The notes under the pieces: generated by a model
Seen by the model: the letters and a program-made list of their open reading frames with translations, nothing else
The model's database searches: none
What the model was told of the DNA's origin: nothing
Shown: piece by piece, positions 7,360-13,682 of the stretch
How the letters are laid out: every line of letters begins with the position of its first letter
Numbering within the stretch: position 1 is the stretch's first letter
Position numbers and translations under genes: made by a program
DNA from: Clostridia bacterium
Lineage (GTDB): Bacteria > Bacillota > DSM-521 > Neomoorellales > Neomoorellaceae
Length of the DNA stretch: 19,825 nt
NCBI GenBank assembly: GCA_030445875.1
Contig: JASUSX010000009.1
Span: 1 to 19,825 of the forward strand
Direction: 5' to 3'

Positions 7360-8157
7360 CTACGCTTTGATCTTACCGGCGCGGGCGGCAGCAATATACT
7401 CCAGGCAAAACTCATCTTGGCCAGCCAGGGCTGTAGCTGCCCGCAAAAGACCCATCAGCTGAATATCCAGGGGATCGAGGATAAAAGCATCCATCCCCCG
7501 GGTCAAACACATGACCATAAAGGCCCGGTTTAAGAGTCGGCGCTCTGGTAAACCGTAAGAAACGTTGGACAGGCCGCAGATACTATGCACTTCAGGATAC
7601 TTTTCCTTCAGGGCCGCCACAGACTCCAGGGCTTCGACGCCGTACTGGCTGTTTACCCCCAGGGGTTTAATCAGAGGGTCCAGGTAAATATCGTCGGCCG
7701 GTACCCCTGCTGCTACCAGGCCAGAAACCAGCTTATCCGCCACCCGCAAACGGTCCGCCACCGACTCTGGCATACCGCCGTCGTCCATACAGAGGGCAAT
7801 AACCTTCGCCTTATACTCTTTAACCAGGGGCAGGACTTCCGCCCAGCGCTCTTTCTCGGCTGTAATGGAATTGATCATCGCCTGGCCTTTATGGGCGGCC
7901 AGACCGGTCGCCAGGGCTTCCGCGCTAGGACTATCGATACATAAAGGTACGTCGACTACTTCCTGGACGGTATCCACCAGCCAGGCCATGACCTTTTCTT
8001 CTTCGCCAATGCTTGTCCCGCAGTTCACGTCGATGATGGCGGCCCCGGCTGCCGCCTGCTTCCGCGCCAGGTCCTGGATATAGGCCTTGTTACGGTTGGC
8101 AATGGCCTGGGCGACGGCCTTGCGGCTGGAATTGATCAGTTCGCCAACAACCAGCAT
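7360..8157 (-). CDS. Methyltetrahydrofolate:corrinoid methyltransferase (MT II type)
   Basis: 265 residues, a single pterin-binding TIM-barrel domain of the AcsE/MtvA/MtgA type with no extra modules. Recognisable elements are GELINSSR at 5-12, DVNCGTS with D43 and N45, CIDSPS with D75, INSI with N96, D160 in YLDPLIKP, and GLSNVSYGLPERR with N198. These match pterin-contacting segments of the family. The enzyme should transfer a methyl group between the corrinoid protein and tetrahydrofolate, linking demethylation to the Wood-Ljungdahl pathway. Its start is secure: ATG at 8155-8157 follows GGGAGG at a 7-nt spacer in the 12-bp gap after the corrinoid protein gene. Direction of transfer cannot be read from the sequence; with an activator and a candidate MT I in the operon, methyl-folate formation is the likely direction. 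Confidence 0.93.
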   Translation of the reverse strand: MLVVGELINSSRKAVAQAIANRNKAYIQDLARKQAAAGAAIIDVNCGTSIGEEEKVMAWLVDTVQEVVDVPLCIDSPSAEALATGLAAHKGQAMINSITAEKERWAEVLPLVKEYKAKVIALCMDDGGMPESVADRLRVADKLVSGLVAAGVPADDIYLDPLIKPLGVNSQYGVEALESVAALKEKYPEVHSICGLSNVSYGLPERRLLNRAFMVMCLTRGMDAFILDPLDIQLMGLLRAATALAGQDEFCLEYIAAARAGKIKA

Positions 8158-8169
8158 ACCCTGGCCTCC

Positions 8170-8799
8170 CTACGAAGCCAGCAGCTCGCGGGCGAGGTCT
8201 ACCGCCGAGGCAGCGTCGGGGGCGTAGCCGTCAGCCCCAATTTCGTCGGCAAATTTCTGGGTTACCGGGGCGCCGCCAACCATAATCTTGACCCTGTCGC
8301 GATAGGCTGCCAGGCCCTCGACAGTCTTCTTCATCTGCATCATGGTAGAGGTCAACAGGGCGGAAATGCCAATTAACTGGGGCTTGTGTTCCTCCACGGC
8401 CTGGACAAATTTCTCAACCGGCACGTCAATGCCCAGGTCAACCACCTTGAAGCCAGCGCCTTCCATCATCATAATTACCAGGTTCTTGCCGATGTCGTGG
8501 AGGTCGCCCTTAACCGTACCAATTATCAGCGTACCTTTATCCTCCATGGCCCCGCCGGCCAGCAAGGGCTTGACTACATCCATACCGGCGTGCATAGCCC
8601 GGGCCGCTACCAGGACTTCTGGTACATAAACCTCGTTATTCTTGAATTTGACGCCGATGATATTCATGGCCGCAATGAGGCCGTCGTTAATAATAGTAGT
8701 CGGAGCCATACCCTCGTCCAGGGCTTTTTGGGTTAATTCTTTGACCTTGTTGGCATTACCGGCCATCAAGGCTTCCTTGATTTCCTCCAGGACTGCCAT
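8170..8799 (-). CDS. Methyltransferase corrinoid (B12-binding) protein
   Basis: 209 residues, the usual length of MtaC/MtvC/MtmC-type corrinoid proteins. Residues 1-88 form the four-helix cap domain. The Rossmann-like domain begins with GTLIIGTVKGDLHDIG, giving the DxHxxG motif with H101 as the lower cobalt ligand. SALLTST (146-152), GGAP (175-178) and GADGYAPDAASAV complete the nucleotide-tail binding pocket. It shuttles the methyl group between a substrate-specific MT I and the folate-specific MT II. It is the first gene of the operon, with ATG at 8799 and AAGGAGG at a 7-nt spacer, and is followed 12 bp later by MT II. Strong ribosome site and first position suggest it is made in the largest amount. 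Confidence 0.95.
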   Translation of the reverse strand: MAVLEEIKEALMAGNANKVKELTQKALDEGMAPTTIINDGLIAAMNIIGVKFKNNEVYVPEVLVAARAMHAGMDVVKPLLAGGAMEDKGTLIIGTVKGDLHDIGKNLVIMMMEGAGFKVVDLGIDVPVEKFVQAVEEHKPQLIGISALLTSTMMQMKKTVEGLAAYRDRVKIMVGGAPVTQKFADEIGADGYAPDAASAVDLARELLAS

Positions 8800-8805
8800 G
8801 GCGGT

Positions 8806-8825
8806 ACCTCCTTATTAATATAAGG
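8806..8825 (-). promoter_or_regulatory. Hairpin overlapping the ribosome binding site of the corrinoid protein gene
   Basis: CCTTAT (8810-8815 on the plus strand) and ATAAGG (8820-8825) are perfect 6-bp arms around a 4-nt loop. In the mRNA the 3' arm contains the AAGG part of the AAGGAGG ribosome site (8807-8813). It could partly mask translation initiation, but the stem is AU-rich and weak. Confidence 0.3.
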
Positions 8826-8856
8826 TTACTTCATTTTTAAGTTTATTTTAAGATTA

Positions 8857-8885
8857 ATGGTACCGCAAGGCTAAATTATTGCCAA
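8857..8885 (-). promoter_or_regulatory. Candidate sigma-A promoter of the methyltransfer operon
   Basis: On the minus strand TTGGCA (8880-8885) and TACCAT (8857-8862) are separated by exactly 17 nt. The -35 matches 5 of 6 and the -10 matches 4 of 6 consensus bases. It lies between the aspA terminator and the first gene, giving a leader of roughly 50 nt. The weak -10 would suit an activated promoter. Confidence 0.45.
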
Positions 8886-8907
8886 AGGTTTATTTTCTTG
8901 TCCTGGG

Positions 8908-8943
8908 AGAAAATTGGGGCCTGCTACAGGAAATACAGGCCCC
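8908..8943 (-). terminator. Rho-independent terminator after aspA
   Basis: GGGGCCTG (8916-8923) pairs with CAGGCCCC (8936-8943), with a 12-nt loop. The minus-strand transcript continues AATTTTCTCC. It lies about 80 bp beyond the aspA stop and isolates aspA from the methyltransfer operon. Confidence 0.75.
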
Positions 8944-8945
8944 GG

Positions 8946-9035
8946 GGTAATATTGATCATATGTGAGTTAGGTAGCCCTTACAGTTACCCGGCCAGTCAC
9001 GAGGTTATATTGTGATTATATATCAGTTGGGTAGC
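8946..9035 (-). repeat. Imperfect direct repeat upstream of the methyltransfer operon
   Basis: Copy A is 8946-8976 (31 nt) and copy B is 9003-9035 (33 nt). They align at 26 of 31 positions with one 2-nt gap, share the ends GGT and GGTAGC, and start 57 bp apart. Copy B includes the last four codons and stop of aspA. They may be tandem binding sites for the AraC-type regulator or a duplicated gene end. Confidence 0.55.
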
Positions 9036-10426
9036 ATCTGGCGAGGGTCCAGTAACTCCCGCGCCTGGTCCTCCGGCAGGATCTCCATTTCCCGCACTAC
9101 CTCCAGGATGCTCTTACCGCTGGCCAGGGCTTTTTTGGACACCTGAGCTGCGGCATCATAGCCGATTAAGGGCACCAGGGAGGTTACCAGGCTGAGGGCG
9201 CCTTCAGCATAGCGCTGGCAACGGTCTACCCGGAATTTCATACCCTTGATCGTCTTGACCGTTAAAGAGTTGACCGCCTCGGCCAACATCCCCAGGCTCT
9301 CAAAGAGGGAGAAAGCCAGCACCGTCTGCATCACGTTGAGTTCGAACTGGCCGGCGGAAGCAGCCAGGCTAATGGTCAGGTCATTGCCAAAGACCTTGAA
9401 GCACACCTGGTTCACCACTTCGGGAATAATGGGGTTAACTTTGCCGGCCATAATGCTGGAACCGGCAGCCAGGGGTGGCAACTCCACCTCCGCCAGGCCG
9501 GCCATGGGGCCAGAGGCCATCAGGCGCAAGTCATTGGCGATTTTCGTCAGGGTTACGGCGGCCGTCCGTAATAAACCGCTCACCTCTACGAGCACGTCTA
9601 AATTCTGGGTGGCATCGACCAGGTTCTTAGCCAGGTGCAGGTGGGGAATACCTGTAACGACGCGCAATTCTTCGATTACTATTTCCCGGTAGAGGGGGTG
9701 GGCGTTTAAGCCCGTTCCGACGGCCGTCCCGCCCAGGTTAACCTCAGCCAGCAGCTTTACCGCCAGGTTACCGCGCTCCACATCCCGCTGGATGGCCTCA
9801 GCCCAGGCCTCCAGTTCCTCGCCAATAGTTAAGGGAACAGCGTCCTGCAGGTGGGTACGGCCCAGCTTGATCGCGTCCCGGTATTCAGCTGCTTTTTCCC
9901 GCAGGGCTCCGGCCAGGAGCATATTGGCCTTAATGTAGCGCTGCAAGAGGCGGATGGCGGCAATCCTGATGGCCGTTGGCAGGACGTCATTGGTGGATTG
10001 GCCCTTGTTGACATCGTCGATGGGGTTAACCTTATCATATGTTCCCGGCTGGTAGCCCAGAATAACCAGGGCGCGGTTGGCTATAACTTCGTTAACGTTC
10101 ATATTAATGGCCGTACCGGCTCCGCCCTGGATCGCTTCGCCGATAAACTGCTCGTGCCACTTGCCGCCTATAATCTCCTCCGCGGCCCGGGCGATCGCCA
10201 TAGCCTTGCTCCGCTCCAGGGTTCCCGCCTTCATATTGGCCAGGGCAGCGGCCTTCTTAACCATAGCCAGGGCGATAATCAGCTCCGGGTGGATCTTGTA
10301 ACCGCTGACCGTAAAGTTTTCCTGCGCCCGCAAACTATGAATACCATAGTAAGCGCCGCTGTAAATGGCCTTTTCGCCCAGGGAGTCCTTCTCCACCCTG
10401 GTAGAGCTAGATTTTTCCGCCAGCAT
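9023..10426 (-). CDS. aspA: Aspartate ammonia-lyase
   Basis: 467 residues, the normal length for aspartases. It belongs to the fumarase/aspartase superfamily: GQSTNDVLPTA at 142-152, GRTHLQDAVP at 189-198 and the mobile signature loop GSSIMAGKVNP at 322-332 with the catalytic serine. The N-terminal YYGIHSLRAQENF is typical of aspartase rather than fumarase. The loop has Ala where GSSIMPxKxN is more usual, still within the GSxxMxxKxN pattern. It reversibly converts aspartate to fumarate and ammonia in the cytosol. ATG at 10424-10426 is preceded by GGGAGGGG at a good distance. It has its own likely promoter and terminator, so it may be a single-gene unit, possibly with readthrough from the PucR-type regulator gene upstream. 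Aspartate is also the substrate of the pyrB product encoded upstream, but no direct link is shown. Confidence 0.95.
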   Translation of the reverse strand: MLAEKSSSTRVEKDSLGEKAIYSGAYYGIHSLRAQENFTVSGYKIHPELIIALAMVKKAAALANMKAGTLERSKAMAIARAAEEIIGGKWHEQFIGEAIQGGAGTAINMNVNEVIANRALVILGYQPGTYDKVNPIDDVNKGQSTNDVLPTAIRIAAIRLLQRYIKANMLLAGALREKAAEYRDAIKLGRTHLQDAVPLTIGEELEAWAEAIQRDVERGNLAVKLLAEVNLGGTAVGTGLNAHPLYREIVIEELRVVTGIPHLHLAKNLVDATQNLDVLVEVSGLLRTAAVTLTKIANDLRLMASGPMAGLAEVELPPLAAGSSIMAGKVNPIIPEVVNQVCFKVFGNDLTISLAASAGQFELNVMQTVLAFSLFESLGMLAEAVNSLTVKTIKGMKFRVDRCQRYAEGALSLVTSLVPLIGYDAAAQVSKKALASGKSILEVVREMEILPEDQARELLDPRQMLPN

Positions 10427-10480
10427 TTTATTCCCCTCCCAGGAATTTAGTAATTACACTGGTGAGATAAGTAGCTTCTC

Positions 10481-10518
10481 TATAATACATTATAGTGCAT
10501 ACTGTACCATGTATACAA
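10481..10518 (-). promoter_or_regulatory. aspA promoter with palindromic -10 region
   Basis: On the minus strand TTGTAT (10513-10518) and a perfect TATAAT (10489-10494) are spaced 18 nt apart. The -10 hexamer is one arm of an inverted repeat, TATAAT at 10481-10486 and ATTATA at 10489-10494, separated by 2 nt. A repressor bound there would block the promoter, but the symmetry may simply reflect AT richness. Confidence 0.5.
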
Positions 10519-10540
10519 TAACCATTAAAAAATTTTTTTC

Positions 10541-12223
10541 TTACTCCAGGCTGTTGCCAAAGCGGTTAAAGACCTGGGATAAACGCATGGCTACCTGCAG
10601 GTTCAACTTCTGGTCCGGCTGGTTAAAATCTACCCCGGTTAATTCCTTGATCTTATTTACCCGGTACAGGATGGTATTATAATGGGTATACATCTTCTCC
10701 GCCGTTTCCTTGACATTGCAATTGGTCTCCAGGTAGGTCTCCAGGGTCTTATAGAGCTCCCCTTTTTTATTGTAGTCATAATCCAGCAAGGGAGCCAGGA
10801 TCTCCTGGACAAAATCCTTTAGTTCAGCCATACCGGCGTGTTTGAGGAGCAAACCATAAACGCCCAGGTTGCGGTAATAGATATTACTGCCACTACCAAA
10901 GAGATACCGGCCCAGCTCCAAAGCAATCTTGGCCTCCCGGTAACTCCTTTTAATGCCTTTAATGCCATTATAACCGCTGCCGATGCCGATGGTAACCTGC
11001 CAGTAGTTGAGGACAGCCCTTAGTTGATGCAGGAAACCCCGGGCCCCGTTTTCTTTACCGTTGCATACTAAGGTGGGCTCCACTAAGAGGGTCAGGCCGT
11101 CTTCGTTGTTTACCAGGATAAATTTCAGCCGTTGCCGGCGGCAGAAATTCTCCAGCAGGATGGCGGCCCTGGTCTTGAGGTCCTGCGGCCGGTCCCCATT
11201 AAGGGTTACCTTATTTGTCTTAGCGGGTGGGCTGACATCCAGCAACAGGGCGGCATAATCGCCCGTCAATTCCCAGCCAAAGGTTCGAGCCCGTTCCAGG
11301 AAATCCTTTTCGTCCAGGTTGGAAGAGGTCAAAAGCTGGCTCAAAAATTCGGCTTTATATTTATTCTCGATCTGGGTAACATTGTGTTGCCTGATTATAT
11401 CCAGGGCGACGATGGAGCAGACCCGCTCCAGGGTGAGCAACTCCAGGAGCGAAAAACGCCGCTCCAGGAGCACGGCCTTGACCCAGCCATACTGCTGCCC
11501 CTCGACGATCACCGGCAAAGCAGCGCAATCAGCCTCCCGGCCATCAAAGGTCACCTGCTCCCGGTAAAAATCGCCCGTATCATAACAATCGGCTTTCTGG
11601 CCGACCAGATCCTCCCGTTCAAAATAACGGACCACCTCCGCCGGGATATCACGGGGGTAAATAACCCGCCGGTAATTCGAGTGGTCTTCCAGGCAGACGT
11701 AAGCGTTGATTAATTCCGCCAGGGCGGTAGCGATCTGGTCCAACTGCCCACCCTTCAGGATTAAATCCGTAAACTGCTGGTGGACTGCTACGCTATGCTC
11801 TAAAAATAGGGCCTGTCGGTTAACCAGCTGGGAAAGGACGCTGGATATCAATTCGGAAAAATTTATCTCCGCCGGCATTTCCAGCAAAGGGAAGTTCAAA
11901 TTGTTGGCGGCTTCGATCATGTATAAAGGTATGGTTTCGATATAGCGCTGGGATTTGATGGCCAGCCCGGCGGCCCCCTGGCGGGCCAGCTGGGGAATGA
12001 GGCCCTTCTGGGCGTCTATATCATCCTTAATGGCGTAGCCGGTGGTGAGAAGGAAATCCCCGCTCTTAATCCAGGGCAAAATATCCGGTACTTCCATTAC
12101 GTTGACATTGGTGATAACCCGCTGCAGGCCTTCCCCCCCGCCCAGGAGCCGGCACTTCTTAAAGGCCGGGAGGTGCAAAACTTCTTCTACACTAATCCCG
12201 TAGTGGTCCATGATCGCTACCAC
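10541..12223 (-). CDS. PucR family transcriptional regulator
   Basis: 560 residues. The N-terminal PucR domain spans about 10-135 (ISVEEVLHLPAFKKCRLLGG, then WIKSGDFLLTTGYAI). The centre holds a CdaR/GGDEF-like module, and residues about 490-550 form the C-terminal PucR-type HTH (ETYLETNCNVKETAEKMYTH, then LYRVNKIKELTG). Family members control purine catabolism, among other degradation pathways, in Gram-positive bacteria. It lies downstream of the molybdenum hydroxylase genes and upstream of aspA, so the hydroxylase operon and aspA are its plausible targets. The effector is unknown. The GTG at 12223 follows GGAGGTGATC (12231-12240), a full complement to the 16S rRNA tail, at 12 nt from GGAGG. 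An ATG at 12211 with a weaker GGTGG site is a real alternative. Confidence 0.88.
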   Translation of the reverse strand: MVAIMDHYGISVEEVLHLPAFKKCRLLGGGEGLQRVITNVNVMEVPDILPWIKSGDFLLTTGYAIKDDIDAQKGLIPQLARQGAAGLAIKSQRYIETIPLYMIEAANNLNFPLLEMPAEINFSELISSVLSQLVNRQALFLEHSVAVHQQFTDLILKGGQLDQIATALAELINAYVCLEDHSNYRRVIYPRDIPAEVVRYFEREDLVGQKADCYDTGDFYREQVTFDGREADCAALPVIVEGQQYGWVKAVLLERRFSLLELLTLERVCSIVALDIIRQHNVTQIENKYKAEFLSQLLTSSNLDEKDFLERARTFGWELTGDYAALLLDVSPPAKTNKVTLNGDRPQDLKTRAAILLENFCRRQRLKFILVNNEDGLTLLVEPTLVCNGKENGARGFLHQLRAVLNYWQVTIGIGSGYNGIKGIKRSYREAKIALELGRYLFGSGSNIYYRNLGVYGLLLKHAGMAELKDFVQEILAPLLDYDYNKKGELYKTLETYLETNCNVKETAEKMYTHYNTILYRVNKIKELTGVDFNQPDQKLNLQVAMRLSQVFNRFGNSLE

Positions 12224-12287
12224 CCCCTTCGATCACCTCCTCTCTTTTTCGCCATAATTACCCGGTTGTCCTGCTAAGTTTTAATTA

Positions 12288-12316
12288 AAGGCGAAGGGAA
12301 TTAAACCCTTCGCCTT
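12288..12316 (-). terminator. Terminator after the molybdenum hydroxylase operon
   Basis: AAGGCGAAGGG (12288-12298) pairs perfectly with CCCTTCGCCTT (12306-12316), with a 7-nt loop. On the minus strand the tail is TTTAATTAAAAC, so the T run is interrupted. It sits 8 bp after the stop of the 2Fe-2S subunit gene. Confidence 0.75.
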
Positions 12317-12324
12317 CCCTGGCC

Positions 12325-12792
12325 TTATGCCGGGTGCTTGACCTCTTTCACCGCCCGCACAATGGCCGCATAGCCTGTGCAGCGACAGAGGTTGCCCCGC
12401 AGGTAGTCCCGGATCTCTTCCTCGCTGGGATCAGGGTTTTCCGCCAGCAGGGCCTGGGCCGTGAGAAGCATACCTGGGGTACAGAAGCCGCACTGCACCG
12501 CCCCATGGTCCAGAAAAGACTGCTGCAGGGGATGGAGCCGGTCATAATCCCCCATGCCTTCCACGGTGGTAATCTCCTGGCCCTCCATGGTAACCGCCAG
12601 GATCAGGCAGGCTAGCATGGGCTGACCGTTGACCAGGACTGTGCAAGCAGCACACTCGCCCAGGCCGCAACCGTACTTGGCCCCCATCAACCCCAGCTCG
12701 TCGCGCAAGACATTGAGCAGGAGCTCGTTGGGCTTAATAAACAGTTGCCTCTCTTTGCCGTTGACCTTTAGCTTTACCCACTGCCTTTCCAT
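12325..12792 (-). CDS. Molybdenum hydroxylase 2x[2Fe-2S] subunit (xanthine dehydrogenase family)
   Basis: 155 residues, the typical size of the small iron-sulfur subunit. The N-terminal plant-type cluster is bound by C42, C47, C50 and C62 (YGCGLGECAACTVLVNG). The helical domain carries the proximal cluster with C101, C104, C136 and C138 (QCGFCTPGM, NLCRCTGY). It passes electrons from the molybdenum centre to the FAD subunit. The ATG overlaps the stop of the FAD gene by one base (TAATG), which suggests translational coupling and a fixed subunit ratio. Subunit order here is Mo, FAD, Fe-S in the direction of transcription. Confidence 0.95.
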   Translation of the reverse strand: MERQWVKLKVNGKERQLFIKPNELLLNVLRDELGLMGAKYGCGLGECAACTVLVNGQPMLACLILAVTMEGQEITTVEGMGDYDRLHPLQQSFLDHGAVQCGFCTPGMLLTAQALLAENPDPSEEEIRDYLRGNLCRCTGYAAIVRAVKEVKHPA

Positions 12793-13682
12793 TACAGGAC
12801 ACCTCCTGCCCGTTGCCAGGCGGCCCGCAGGGCCTCGGCCAGCATCACCCGGCTAACCTTTAACCTGTACTCGCGCGTGGAGCGATTATCACTTATGGGT
12901 TTAATGGCGGCGGCCCCCGCCTGGGCAGCGGTTTCAATTAGATCCTCAGTTATCTCCTGCCCGGCCAGGAGGGCCTCAGCTTCCGGAACGCGAATGGGCG
13001 TCGGCGCTACCGAGCCAAAGGCTATCCGACAAGCGGTACAGTTGCGCCCGGAACGCTGAAGGGAAACGGCGACATTGATTTTGGCAATATCGGCTGCCAC
13101 CCGGCCCAACTTCAGGAAACTGCTACCGCTCTCCGAACCCTGGGGAGGGAGGCTAATCTCCGTCAAAAGTTCTTCCGGGGCCAGGCAGGTTTTACCGGGA
13201 CCCAGGAAAAACTCCTCCACCGGCACCAACCTGGTCCCGGCCTGGCTGGCCAGTTTCAGGGTGGCGCCGTAGACCAGCAATGGTGGGGCCGTATCGGCAG
13301 CCGGGGAGGCGTTGCCCAGGTTACCACCTATGGTACCCATATTCCTGATGGCCGTGGCTGCCATCGACCGTACGGCTTCATAAAGGGCGCTGTAACCGGT
13401 CTTTACGGCCGCGCAGCCCTCGAGTTTCCTTAAAGTAGTGGTAGCGCCAATCCTTAAGCCTGCCTCATCGGCCTGGATATAATCCAGGCCAGCTACCTTT
13501 TTGATGTAGATGATATATTCAGGCTGCACCTGGCCGGTCTTCATTTTGACCAGCAGGTCGGTCCCCCCGGCGAGGACTCTGGCCCTGGTCCCATATTGCC
13601 CCAGCCAGGCTAAAGCCTCATCCAGGCTGTGGGCCTCCAGGTACTGAAATTCCGCCGCCAGAACCCGCGTATCAGTTGCCAT
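12792..13682 (-). CDS. Molybdenum hydroxylase FAD-binding subunit
   Basis: 296 residues of the CoxM/XdhB-like FAD family. The two diphosphate-binding segments are visible: VLAGGTDLL at about 36-44 and GTIGGNLGNASPAAD at 116-130. The C-terminal part (about 180-290) matches the CO dehydrogenase flavoprotein C-terminal domain. There is no cysteine-rich insertion of the kind that binds an extra [4Fe-4S] cluster in 4-hydroxybenzoyl-CoA reductase. The protein should take electrons from the iron-sulfur subunit and pass them to NAD or another acceptor. The ATG at 13680-13682 lies inside the end of the upstream gene (11-bp overlap), so the two are coupled. The upstream ribosome site is weak (GGGGG). 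Confidence 0.93.
   Translation of the reverse strand: MATDTRVLAAEFQYLEAHSLDEALAWLGQYGTRARVLAGGTDLLVKMKTGQVQPEYIIYIKKVAGLDYIQADEAGLRIGATTTLRKLEGCAAVKTGYSALYEAVRSMAATAIRNMGTIGGNLGNASPAADTAPPLLVYGATLKLASQAGTRLVPVEEFFLGPGKTCLAPEELLTEISLPPQGSESGSSFLKLGRVAADIAKINVAVSLQRSGRNCTACRIAFGSVAPTPIRVPEAEALLAGQEITEDLIETAAQAGAAAIKPISDNRSTREYRLKVSRVMLAEALRAAWQRAGGVL

Noticed and set aside
8857..8890. Sigma-54 promoter (TGGCA ... TTGC) before the corrinoid protein gene
   Set aside because: The GG and GC elements are 15 nt apart rather than the required 10, so a sigma-A type promoter fits better.
8800..9022. Cobalamin riboswitch upstream of the corrinoid operon
   Set aside because: The leader after the likely promoter is only about 50 nt and no B12-box-like conserved sequence was seen.
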